Origin: Diaporthe sp. PMI_573
Taxonomy: Eukaryota; Ascomycota; Sordariomycetes; Diaporthales; Diaporthaceae
DNA: 64,000 nucleotides
Assembly (NCBI GenBank): GCA_021399435.1
Contig: JAJTUP010000025.1
Span: forward strand, 434,001 to 498,000
Direction: 5' to 3'
How positions within the stretch are numbered: the first letter of the stretch is position 1; each line of letters opens with the position of its first letter. The notes beneath the pieces are model-generated. The model was not told the DNA's origin, did no database searches, and saw only the letters and a list, made by a program, of their open reading frames with translations. Position numbers and translations under genes: made by a program. This document shows, one piece after another, positions 47,912-57,332 of this stretch.

Positions 47912-49674
47912 GTCGTCGACGGTCCGAGCCTTGCTGAGCTCGGTCCAGGTGGGAGAAGGAAAGGCGGCAGGGGCGAGACGGGAGGAGTGGATTGGACCGG
48001 ATGCGAGGCGAGGATGCCGGTGATGGAGGACCAAGGGCCTTCTCGAAGGTTTATTATTATGATGATTATGAGGCTGGGCAGCGGGGCCTGCGAGGTCCTG
48101 CAGATTGAGAAGGGGGGGGAGAATCAAGTCGGTCGGCGACGTGACCGAGCGTGCGGTAGAATGAGTTGCGGTGCGATGCGAGATCGGTCCGTGTTGGCCT
48201 CCCGCTAAGATCTGAAGTGTTTCGAGTTTCGGATTTGGAGTTTGTTTCTCCTGGCGGGTTTGATCCGGGCGATGCGATGCGATGCGACGCGATGCGGCTG
48301 GGGTCAGAATGATGATGATGATGATGGAGATAATGCGAGGTGTTTCTCTGGTATGAGCCGGCAAAGTCGAGCAAGGTCAGTGGTCCAGACCACAGGGCAG
48401 TCGCTGGCTGGACAAGTGCCGGTGAGGGTGTCGTTGTAGACCGATGCGGTGAGTTGAGTTTGTGACGGGACAAGATGGGGCGGGATGCGGAATGCGACGG
48501 TAGTTAGCTTAGGGACTGGACTGTCCTATGTTCGGTCTGGTGTACGGTCCAAGGCCGACGGTCTCCAGCTCCAACCAGCAGCTCCAACCAGCAGCAGCAA
48601 CGACAACAACCGCAGCGGCAGGAGCAGCAGGTTTGAAATCAACCACTGCTCGGGTCAAGGCTGGCAGTGGCAGTGGCAGGGAAGGAGGGATCAGAGGGGC
48701 CGCGGACCCTTAAAAAACGGGAGGGTGGGGTGAGCAGGTAAACGTCGACACACCTCGTACCTTTGCCCCCACTACATGCTCTGCCTTCGAGGCGACAAGC
48801 GGGGGCGATCCTCCCCCACCTTCCCACCTCGCAATCCCACTCATTGGCTTCACTACTGTGTATGCTGCATTTGGGGACTGCTAGAGCATCATGCAGTTTA
48901 CCTTTCACATGCATATATCTGTCTATCCACGTGCTATTCTACCTGCACCTGCACAGACGATCGATCTGGCAGTTCTGGGGTTTGAAGTTGCCAGGCAGGT
49001 TATCGAGACCCGAGGACCGGGCACACGGTAAAGTGTAAAACCTGGCTTGATTCTAACCCTTCCTGCGGCCCAACGTTCCTTCTAGACCCCATCCGTTACT
49101 CCTCTATTCTATCTATGGCAATGGGAAGCTCCTGGGCACCTTGTCGGGCTACTCCAAGACTTCTCCAACGTTTGACCAGCTGGGCCAGCCCGCCCCCCCC
49201 CCGTAAGCTGCATCCATTCCATCCGTGCGAGCCGGCCTGCCGTCTTGTTCTCTGCCAATCCTGCTTAGTGAATATGTCTGAGTGAGCTCTCATAAACGTC
49301 CTAGCTCAACTCACAGTCAGCAGTTCACAGTATGAATCTCGAGCATGGCCAACGTTGCTACATAATTCCTGGGAACCATATAGACTACTAGAGTCAACAT
49401 CGCACGGCAGACCTCATCAATATATTAGAGGAATCTTGAGCTGCACCCAACACTAACACAACTGCGGCACAGCGATCCAGCAGTCAGCTCGGCTCCAAAT
49501 TCTCCCGCCACAGAACGATGACCGCATCCCTTGACGTACTGAGAGATCGGTGTACCATATAGTATACAACATTATTCATTCCACCCACTTTATATAACCA
49601 CTTAGAAGCACCCAACTCTGGCAGACAACCTCCACTATCAAGACACATCATGAGATAATATCCAGGCCACCAAG
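47912..49674. promoter_or_regulatory. Divergent promoter region between copper-fist and PrsW-like genes
   Basis: 1.76 kb. No coding frame with motifs. Contains a GATGC/GACGC tract at 48270-48297, an ATG-trinucleotide run at 48308-48326 and a C-run near 49193-49203. Probably long leader and control sequence of the copper-fist gene. Confidence 0.5.
48270..48297. repeat. GATGC pentamer tract
   Basis: Five tandem pentamers of GATGC type, one changed to GACGC, lying 360 bp before the copper-fist ATG. A similar tract is found upstream of the TBP gene. Confidence 0.7.
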
Positions 49675-50661
49675 ATGCTCACCTCCATCCTAGGCCTGCG
49701 CTCCCCCCTCGCCAACATCATCAACCCCAACTTCCTCACCCTCGCCCTCCTCCCATCCGACACCAACAAATCCCCATCATCACAACCCCCCTCATCCTCA
49801 CCCTCACCCACAACAGCACAAGATGAGGATCCCTCCCCAAAAGCCCTAGCCACAATCTCCCTCCTGTCAGGCACCCTCGGCCTAGCAGCAATGTCAGCAG
49901 TCCAATCCCTAACAGGCTACATCCTCCTCCTGTCCCTCTTCGGCCGCGCGGGGGCACGCACCTACATGAAAGAATTCCTCCGCGCAGACGTCTCGGCCCT
50001 GACACCCGAACAACTCGCCCGCCGCGCCCTCATGGCTCGCGACCCCCGCTACGCGTCGCTCTTCCTGCCCCTCATGGCAAGCCTCTCCATCGCCCTGCCG
50101 GAGGAGGTCCTCAAGTACCTCCCCGTCGTGTGGCTCGCCCGCCGGAAGGGGAAGGGGAAGGATGGTGGAGACCAGGTGAGGTGGGCCCGGGTTGTTGTCG
50201 GTAAGCGCGCAGCCGTGAGGGCCGCCACGGCGGCGGCCCTGGGTTTTGGGGTGGTTGAGCTCGTCGCCTACGTCCACGCCGCCGCCGCGTCCACGACTAC
50301 CGGCCCGCCCATGGCCGTGACGCTCCTCGAGCGCGTGTTCGTCGGGCTGCCGGGCCACGTCGCGATGGCGGTGCTGTCTGCGTCGCGGGGCGCGGATGCG
50401 GGCGCGGATGCGGGCGGCGGGTCGGGCGGTTGGCGCGCCGTGTTGAGCGCCGTGGCGCCGTCCGTGGCGTACCACGCTTTGTTCGACCTGATCCTGCTCG
50501 GGTCCAGCGCGTTGGTCGGGGGCCACGTGGGCTGGGTGCACCCGGAGGGGCTGCGGGCTGTCGTTGGGACGCTTGGGGCTTGTGCGGTTGTGCAGGGGGT
50601 GCTTTATGTGCATACTGCGCGGGCGTGGCTGGGCTGGGGGGAGAAGGCCAGGGGGGAGTGA
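49675..50661 (+). CDS. PrsW-like intramembrane protease family protein
   Basis: Single exon, 328 residues, ATG at 49675. After a polar Ser/Pro-rich N-terminal segment there are six to seven hydrophobic spans. The glutamic intramembrane protease signatures appear in order: PEEVLKYLP (Glu143-Glu144, Lys147) in a span, Glu195 in GFGVVELVAY, His228 in LPGHVAMAV, and His267/Asp271 in YHALFDLILL. These match the EExxK ... FxxxE ... H ... HxxxD pattern of the PrsW/CPBP clan, which cleaves substrates within membranes or processes prenylated proteins. A long Gly/Ala/Asp loop separates two of the motifs. Fungal members are little studied. Membrane location, organelle unknown. Confidence 0.78.
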   Translation: MLTSILGLRSPLANIINPNFLTLALLPSDTNKSPSSQPPSSSPSPTTAQDEDPSPKALATISLLSGTLGLAAMSAVQSLTGYILLLSLFGRAGARTYMKEFLRADVSALTPEQLARRALMARDPRYASLFLPLMASLSIALPEEVLKYLPVVWLARRKGKGKDGGDQVRWARVVVGKRAAVRAATAAALGFGVVELVAYVHAAAASTTTGPPMAVTLLERVFVGLPGHVAMAVLSASRGADAGADAGGGSGGWRAVLSAVAPSVAYHALFDLILLGSSALVGGHVGWVHPEGLRAVVGTLGACAVVQGVLYVHTARAWLGWGEKARGE

Positions 50662-50840
50662 GTGAGTAAGTGGTGGGACAGGAAGGACTGATGATTAGTA
50701 GGCAAGGACTCAGAGGGGACAAGGCCTCGACCGCGGAGCCATTTATTGCTTCGAGACATGCCATGAATGCTTTGCATTGTTGAGGAAGATATTATGGTTC
50801 ATTATAGAAGGACATCTCCACCGCTCATCTAGTCCTAATT

Positions 50841-53321
50841 TCAGTCAGAGTCAGAATCTGCAAACATGTCCGCAGCAGTAACCCGCTTGCGCTTGCCCCC
50901 AGGACCCAACGATGAAGAAGAGGCCAGCTTGGAGGGCGGATGGGCAGCGGTATCAGGATTCTCCTGCCCCTTCTTCACATCAGGCGCGGAAGCCTCGCCG
51001 CCGCCCTCTCCCATCTGCACATCCTCCTCGCCGTCGAGGGCCAGCCCGACAATATCGACGTCAAGCAGTGGCTCCCCGTCGATGTGGTAGCGCTCAAGCA
51101 ACTCGTTGTCGGCATCCTCATCGTCCGTGTACTCGTCATAGCTCCCGTCCGAGTCAGTGTCATCCTCAGCCGCGGACGTCTCCGCCGTCGCCGCAGCCGA
51201 GGCAGCCGAAGCATCAACCGTCTTCCAACGGCCCCCGCCGCCCCCGGCCGCGACCCTCTTCGCCTCGGCCCTGAGCGCCGCCTCGGCCTCGTCGTCCTCC
51301 TCCTTGCGCAGGCTGGGCGGGTTCTCAAAGGACCGCACGAACAGCTCGTGCGAGTCGTTGGGGAACACGCACCACCCCTCCCACAGGCTGAGGATGAGCC
51401 CGATGCTGCGCCGCCACTTCTCGGCGCGCAGCCGGCCCCAGCTGAGCCGCTCGGGCAGCTGGCCCAGCCCCTCGAACGACCGCCGCGCCTTGAGCGCCGC
51501 CTCCAGCAGCTGCCGGTACCGCCAGGCGTGGCGGACGCCGCTCGTCGACGAGGACGAGAGGATGTCGCTGATTATGTAGAGGGCTACGAGCTTGGCGCCC
51601 GAGGTGTCGCGGGATGTCGCGTCTGTGTCTTTGGGTGTCGGTGACGTGTCTCGCGAGTAGTCGCCTTGCTGGTCCGTGCCGGCGTCGTTGTGGTCCGGGT
51701 TGGCGGAGCTGAATGACAGTGGCTTCTCGAGGTTCGTGACGATCAGGTCGACTATCTCGTTGGCACCGCGGTTCGCATGCATTATCGCGAACGCGGTCAC
51801 CCTTGCTATGTCGCCTTTGCGTATCCTGCTTAGTGCCGTCGGCAGCCGTGACAGCAGGTGAACGATCTTGGCCTTTTCAATCGGGTTGAGGAACACCTCA
51901 TCCGGCTCCTTGGTCCCTTCTGTAGTGATCTTGGGCTCGTCCTCGTCCTCGTCGTCAAATTCCGAGTCGTACTCGGACTCGGACACAAATCCGTCGATAC
52001 CCGTGGTGTATTCGTATGCCAGTTGTTTCTCAGGTACTTTCCAGGCAGATCCTCCATCGAAGAGAGGCAAGTATCTGCCCCTGTCTCTCGCTGATTGCCC
52101 CCCTCCCGTGAGAATCTCCCACAAGCGCCAGCGATACCATATTCCGCCCTGTGACCTGGCGTCCCATATCCAGGCCCACTTCTCGTCTTTCTGTACATCA
52201 GGCCGGGACATTAGTAGTGCCTCGAATTCCGGCCCATGCTCAAGCACCGACTCCACGACCTTGTGGATCGTGCGCAGCTGTTTGATGTCCCTTGGCGGCT
52301 GTATGGGAACATGCAGCAAGACACTGCGATTGACAGGTCCCATCGGGTTATATGAAGTCGGTGGCGCGAAGCGCCCTCGCGTATCTGGCCCGCTTGGTGG
52401 TCCAGGTTGGGCTACTGGCTTTGCGCCGAACGGATGCGACGTTGTCGTCGAGACTGTCACATTTGTCATGGAGCCCGCCGCGATAGCAGCCGAGGACAAA
52501 TGGCGGTGCAGGGACAAGTAGTAGCCAAAGCCAAGATAGCGGTTCTGTAGTGCGCTGACGGCAGTATCGATCTCAGACGCTGCAGTCTCTGGCGACAAGG
52601 TGACAATGGCGGCCATCGACTTGCGATCCGTGCCTGCAACACCCGCTGCGTTATTGGGGAGTATCTTGACAGCCTCCACCGCCAGGTTCGTCGGGATCCA
52701 GGCCCTGATCGCCGCAGGAGACGTCGCAGGAGGCAAGTTTATAAGTCGTAGTGTTGGGCGTGCCACGGCCTTCTCTTCGGATCGTCCCATGCCCGTGTGC
52801 TCTTCCTCATCGTCACTCGCGTCGAAAGCCTTGGCAATGGGTTTTGAGCCAGGCTCGCTGTCGTCGAATCCAGAACCGAACCGTCCCGAGCCGTTCGCCG
52901 AGTGGTCTCTCCTCCTGTCATTGTTGGACTGGAATCCGTCGTAGGTCCTCTTCTTCCCAAAGCTTATGGGCGGCGGTGCAGGGCCGAGGGATCCTGGCCC
53001 GCTGGCCTTCATCCCGCCAGACCCAGGCGTCGCGCCGAAATGTCTCCTCCCTCCTCCTGCGCCTCCAAAGGCACCGCCCATTGGTTGCGGCGGGCGCCCA
53101 AAGCCACCTGGGCCCCGGTCATTCTGGTTGCGGTCGTCATCGTCGTCGTCGGCGTCGAAGCTCTTGACAAAGTCCTCGTAGACTGCGGCTGTCTCGGCGG
53201 CTTCTCGCAGTCGCTTGGCCTCGGCCTCGGCCTTCTGGCGCTCAAAGGCAGACTGTTTCGTGGGCTTCTGGAGCTTGGCCTCGACGTCGGGGAACTCGGC
53301 GATCTTGTTAGGGGCGGACAT
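50841..53321 (-). CDS. U2 snRNP-associated SR140 (U2SURP) homologue
   Basis: Single exon, 826 residues, ATG at 53321. Domains in order: an N-terminal coiled segment (FERQKAEAEAKRLREAAE), a Gly-rich disordered stretch, an RRM-type fold (about 189-275; TLRLINLPPATSP), a SURP/SWAP module (about 348-404; IHKVVESVLEHGPEFEALL and WYRWRLWEIL), a CID helical domain (about 465-660; IEKAKIVHLLSRLP, ISDILSSSS, LWEGWCVFP), and an acidic, Ser-rich tail with a basic end (GGKRKRV). RRM plus SURP plus CID in this order is the SR140 signature. It works in pre-mRNA splicing with the U2 snRNP. Nuclear. The lack of introns in so long a gene is unusual here but fits housekeeping genes of this group. Confidence 0.9.
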   Translation of the reverse strand: MSAPNKIAEFPDVEAKLQKPTKQSAFERQKAEAEAKRLREAAETAAVYEDFVKSFDADDDDDDRNQNDRGPGGFGRPPQPMGGAFGGAGGGRRHFGATPGSGGMKASGPGSLGPAPPPISFGKKRTYDGFQSNNDRRRDHSANGSGRFGSGFDDSEPGSKPIAKAFDASDDEEEHTGMGRSEEKAVARPTLRLINLPPATSPAAIRAWIPTNLAVEAVKILPNNAAGVAGTDRKSMAAIVTLSPETAASEIDTAVSALQNRYLGFGYYLSLHRHLSSAAIAAGSMTNVTVSTTTSHPFGAKPVAQPGPPSGPDTRGRFAPPTSYNPMGPVNRSVLLHVPIQPPRDIKQLRTIHKVVESVLEHGPEFEALLMSRPDVQKDEKWAWIWDARSQGGIWYRWRLWEILTGGGQSARDRGRYLPLFDGGSAWKVPEKQLAYEYTTGIDGFVSESEYDSEFDDEDEDEPKITTEGTKEPDEVFLNPIEKAKIVHLLSRLPTALSRIRKGDIARVTAFAIMHANRGANEIVDLIVTNLEKPLSFSSANPDHNDAGTDQQGDYSRDTSPTPKDTDATSRDTSGAKLVALYIISDILSSSSTSGVRHAWRYRQLLEAALKARRSFEGLGQLPERLSWGRLRAEKWRRSIGLILSLWEGWCVFPNDSHELFVRSFENPPSLRKEEDDEAEAALRAEAKRVAAGGGGGRWKTVDASAASAAATAETSAAEDDTDSDGSYDEYTDDEDADNELLERYHIDGEPLLDVDIVGLALDGEEDVQMGEGGGEASAPDVKKGQENPDTAAHPPSKLASSSSLGPGGKRKRVTAADMFADSDSD

Positions 53322-53460
53322 GGCGGGTGGTTACTATCATGGTTGTCACTGGTCAATCAGCCGCAGTGCCCTGTTGGGGAAGCTGTCCATCTCGTGGAAC
53401 CTAAAGGGAGAGGCGTGGCTGGCTGGCCGCGGCAGACGAGGCCAGGCAATGCAATACAAG

Positions 53461-53545
53461 TCAAGGTGGGACGTCGAAGGCGGAGCTGATCCCTGCAAGG
53501 CCGACGGCGACCTGGAGACTCGGCTTACTAAGCACAAGGTGAGAA
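53461..53545 (+). repeat. Short dispersed repeat, copy A
   Basis: Starts TCAAGGTGGGACG and contains GCTGATCCCTGCA and CTCGGCTTACTA. It matches copy B at 57748-57830 in the same orientation, with most differences being transitions and two small indels. Flanks outside the repeat do not match. Confidence 0.75.
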
Positions 53546-53568
53546 GTCTTTTGGCGCAATGGTTTACT

Positions 53569-53946
53569 CTAGACTTCATACATCCGTATTTGACATTTAG
53601 ACAAATGGGTATCCAAAAAACATATAGCGACAAGCATTGGTCTGAACTCCCCGCTCATTACTATATAAAATGTCCACCCCGTAGCAAATAAACAAAATGA
53701 CATAATCACCAATATCCTAAACACTAGACCTGAATCTTCCGCACGATATGCGGACCGGGCACTGTCCACAATCGCTTGCGTGAGTGCGTGTGCGGCCCGG
53801 GCCGTAGCTCCAATCCAGAAATTGTCATGTTGCCTAAGTGGTGTCGAGTCATCCATGTTCCGTCCAAGCAGTTGGCCCTCCAGATTGCCCTCCACGTTCA
53901 AGGATTCGTGGCCTCCAACGGGCGCTGAGCGGTGCGGGTCAGGCAT
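53569..53946 (-). CDS. Doubtful small membrane protein
   Basis: Open frame of 125 codons starting with ATG at 53946. The N-terminal 70 residues are polar; then there is one clear hydrophobic span (VFRILVIMSFCLFATGWTFYI), and the frame ends soon after. No family is recognised. It lies next to the start of SR140 and a repeat, so it may be a chance frame or a remnant. Confidence 0.25.
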   Translation of the reverse strand: MPDPHRSAPVGGHESLNVEGNLEGQLLGRNMDDSTPLRQHDNFWIGATARAAHALTQAIVDSARSAYRAEDSGLVFRILVIMSFCLFATGWTFYIVMSGEFRPMLVAICFLDTHLSKCQIRMYEV

Positions 53947-54874
53947 TGCTGGGTCCTGGCGAGGTCTAGCTTGGCATCTCCTTTGGTATTCCAGAAGGAT
54001 GTGGTTGGAACGAAACGGCTAACCTGCTATGGCTCCTGGTTTGATTCCATATGTTGCGGACGTCTCAACGCAGCCAGCCTATCTTGAGCATGCCTCCAGG
54101 ACTCCGCTGACCATCTACAGATTCTCCACCAGCATGTGACTGGCGACATCTCTAATTCGCCTTGGTCATACTACACCCCTGGATTATCCAGCCAGGAATG
54201 AACCGCTGCCGCTGCCGCCGCCGCCGCCAACAACAAGCTCATCGGGACCCAAATATGACGGGGAATATGCGCCGCAACGACCGCGGCCAGAGTCTGGTGT
54301 GGCTCCGCAACCCGACCACGGGCCTTGGATAGTAAAAATATGCTGTAGTCCGCGTTGTAGCCGATCTGAGGCGCCCACCGCACAGCGACCCCTCGGCTCC
54401 ATTGCGGGACGCTGAGCGTAATGCTGTGAAACTGACTACACTAAAGCCCAGCCCAGTTGTGCCACTCATCTCTGTGGCCAGGTCGTAGGAGCGATCACGC
54501 CTGGCTGTTCGAGTTCGCCTTGGTGGTGTCATCACGTTTGAAGATGCCGGCGGCGCTGAGAATACGAGAATAAATATTTCTTGATCCAGACGATCAAGCC
54601 GTGGCTTTGTGGCATCGGCGGCCCCGTCAATGGTCTGGGAAACTTTTTCAAATGCATCAGCGACGCCTCTCTTGACAGCGGTAAAGAGTCACTTGGATCA
54701 CACGCAGCCTATATTATTAAATACAAAATGACTTTTGAAACCATTTCCTGAGCCTAGAGTTTATAACGTGGTGTAAGTCGGCAACAAGTCCAAACTACTT
54801 GATTCAGTTATGAAATTAAACGAAGTAAAAGTGTATGCATAATATAATCACTATATTTGTTCTGGTTTACCAAT

Positions 54875-54957
54875 GGGGATGTGGCGCAACGGCTAGCGCA
54901 TCTGATTCCAGTTCTGGAATATCCAGAAGGCTGCCCGTTCGAATCGGGTCATCCTCA
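54875..54957 (+). tRNA. tRNA-Trp (CCA) with a 10-nt intron
   Basis: Acceptor stem GGGGATG pairs with CATCCTC (one G-U), discriminator A. D arm GCGC/GCGC with loop AACGGCTA; anticodon stem TCTGA; loop TT-CCA-G; T arm GCCCG-TTCGAAT-CGGGT. An intron of about 10 nt (54912-54921) follows position 37, the canonical place, and its TGGAA can pair with the TTCCA of the anticodon loop, as in other spliced tRNAs. The closing pair of the anticodon stem (A31-C39) is a mismatch in this model. A-box and B-box sequences are normal (TGGCGCAACGG, GTTCGAATC). Confidence 0.87.
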
Positions 54958-54982
54958 TTCAAGCCTCAGCTACTTGTTAATC

Positions 54983-55005
54983 TTTTACACTTTTTTCCTT
55001 TTTTT
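54983..55005 (+). terminator. Pol III T-run terminators
   Basis: TTTT at 54983-54986, T6 at 54991-54996 and T7 at 54999-55005, starting 26 bp after the tRNA 3' end. These are typical RNA polymerase III stop signals. Confidence 0.75.
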
Positions 55006-55846
55006 GAAAAAAAAAAAGAAAAAGAGAAAAAATGTTAATAATAAAATTAACTATTAGGATTTTTTTAGGCCTCTGAGTATATACTCAAGCATAGTAATAA
55101 TACTAATATAGATAAGTTTATTAGTTATAGTTACTAGGTATTATTATAAGAGGGGATTTAGAGACAAGGTAGCTTAATAGATTGATTTAGGTAGGAGGCA
55201 ACTACTAGTGAAGCCGGGGACACAGGCGTGCGCCCTCGGGTCTAGGGGCCTGCAGCCCCCGACCTTATGGTAACTGTTTATCTGCACACGTGGCAGCAAG
55301 AAGGACAGAAGTCACGTCTAGGTACTGATCAAAGAGTAAAAAGGAGGATGATTGTCTATTTTGAGAGATAGGGGTGGAGGGTACCTATTTATGCTACCCA
55401 TGTCCAGGGCCGGTATTCGGCACCGGCCACTGGGACACTAGCTATAGTTAGCTAAAAGTATACTGTAGGTTAGAGATAGTTATAAGGGTACCTGGCTTAC
55501 TTATGGTACTGCCCTTTAGCTAGGAGATATAGTATGTATAAATACTAGATTACTGTCTGGTAGTTGAAAAGGTACTACGAGCCCTGCTGGTTAGGTACTA
55601 TTCTAGGCCTATAAGTCTGCTAGTGCGGCGGAGTAGACATAGCTAATCACGAAAGCGGAAGCGTGGACCGCGTCACAGGCATTACGGTGGTTGGTCCCAT
55701 CATTTAAAAAAGCAAGCGGTGGCACAAAGCAGAAATCTTACCAGTGGCAAAACTAAGTCTCACCCCGCCCAAGAGCGGACTTCGAGAGGTCGACGAGCCA
55801 CTCGAGCGTCAGTACGTGATAACAGCGACCGGCTCACACTTCAGAG
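55006..55846. repeat. AT- and TpA-rich island, RIP-like repeat remnant
   Basis: Directly behind the tRNA the base composition changes sharply: much of 55010-55200 and 55440-55640 is rich in TA steps with few coding frames, unlike the GC-rich surroundings. A GC-rich stretch (55215-55262) is embedded. This fits a transposon remnant mutated by RIP. No terminal repeats or protein remnants could be recognised, so the element type is unknown. It contains the palindrome GAGTATATACTC at 55075-55086. Confidence 0.5.
55401..55437. repeat. Imperfect inverted repeat (hairpin)
   Basis: The arms TGTCCAGGGCCGGT and ACCGGCCACTGGGACA are near-complementary around a 7-nt loop ATTCGGC. The inner seven pairs are perfect. 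It may be a remnant of a mobile element end. Confidence 0.6.
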
Positions 55847-57332
55847 ATGGCAGAAGCTCTGGCTCTTATCGGCCTTGTGTCCAATATCTTTGGATTTATT
55901 GAGCTTGGGATTAAATTAGTCTCGGCAACGCAGTCCCTTGCCGATGCCGGCAAGATGCCCGAGATCGAGGATGTCACGGTATGTATATAAGTGTTAGCTA
56001 CGAGAGTTCTCCTTTCTATGATCAAGTCACCACATATCAAAATCTGCGCCTCCAGTCGACCTCGTGCGGTCTTCGATGACGAGCTTTGGTCGAACAAATA
56101 CCGTCTAAAGATGCAGGACCTGACGAAAGATGATATGAGAACATATGTGAGAAACACACTCGACGGAATTCCTCGATTCCGAGAGTTGTCAGGCTGGGAG
56201 CCTGTGGCGGAAACTCTGACGGAACACATCGCCAAATACGCCAGGGGCGTCTGGCTTTGGGTCTTTCTCGTGGCGAGGGATCTCAAACATACTGTGAATC
56301 GCAAGGAAGGGCTCGATAAGCTCAAGAACATCGTCGATTCGTTTCCTCAAGATCTTGAGGAGTATTTCACGCGCATCATTTCCGAAATCAAACCGGCATA
56401 CCGGGACGAGATGACCCGGATATTCCTGGCCATGCTCGAAGGAGTCCAGCCATTACCCTTGCTGGCATTTTCCTTGCTGGCGAGGGAATTATCAGATCCT
56501 GATTATGCAATGAGGGTGACGATTTCATCACTCGCCTCTGATGAAGATGGCAGCACAGAGGATGACTAGAAGGCTCGCATCCAAAATCGATGTGGTGACC
56601 TTTTGGTTGTCGAAGACGGGGACCACCGCACGTTGCTTAATTGTCCTGTGGATTTCTTGCATCGCACGGTGCGTGATTTTCTTCAGGACTACTACCTCAA
56701 GAATCTCAAGTCGAAACTCGAATCCAGCTTCAACCCCTCCCTCTCCTTGTGCAGAGTCATGCTTTACTTCCTTGAAAAAACATCCCGGGACCACGGAGTC
56801 TGGTCTGAAGGACGCGGACAGTCTCAACAGTATCATGGCTGTCGTCGACCAAGCGTTGTACTATGCTTACGAGGTAGAGAGTCACAGCGACGGCACGAAC
56901 CCGGCTTTGATTGCTCTGCTCGACCAAGTCGACCAAGTCGTCAGTACAATTCATGCAAGGAGTCCTCGTGCGGGTTTCGCGCGTTTACGTTCCAAGGGGA
57001 ACCATTGGACCTGCGCCCGAGACTCTCCCAGGCCACGTGGTCGTGACGAGTACCACGAGGGAGGCAATTGTAACTACATCGCTCTCACAGTGCAGGCGCG
57101 GCTCGTTAAGTATGTCAGGGCCAAACTAGCAGCAAACCCGACGCATCTAGAAAAGCCCGGTAGGCCTCTTTTAGATTATGCCTTACGGCCTTACCGTGTC
57201 ACACCCCTAATGACACCATATCATGCAAAACGAGAGGAACCAAATATCAGTGTCGAACTGGTGGGACTTCTGTTGAAGGCCGGGGCAGACCCAAATCAGA
57301 CTGTGTATCTAAATGGTGATCGTTCTGTGTGA
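55847..57332 (+). pseudogene. Decayed NACHT/NLR-family gene, NTPase core missing
   Basis: The remnant opens with a family-typical N-terminus, MAEALALIGLVSNIFGF (ATG 55847), which ends at a TAA (55988-55990). In the same frame it resumes with IKSPHIKICASSRP, the segment that normally follows the Walker B part of a NACHT domain. Walker A and B are absent, so the whole NTPase core has been lost. The DUF7791-like part follows, including FRELSGWEP and a hit of the VDFLHRTVRDFL motif. A TAG stop (56567-56569) lies between EDGSTEDD and KARIQNRCGDLL. A frameshift follows near the A-run at 56773-56781, after which another frame continues with DADSLNSIMAVVDQ and an ankyrin-like end, LLLKAGADPNQ. The intact relative at 3892-7108 gives the comparison. 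RIP-type C-to-T change could explain the TAG. Confidence 0.85.

Larger units (their letters stand above)
53322..54874. other. Promoter of SR140 and gene-poor spacer
   Basis: 1.55 kb. Contains one copy of the short dispersed repeat (53461-53545) and one weak small open frame (53569-53946). Otherwise no gene. Confidence 0.5.

Noticed and set aside
48301..48330. ATG-trinucleotide run
   Set aside because: A simple microsatellite; not a CRISPR-type array or coding repeat.
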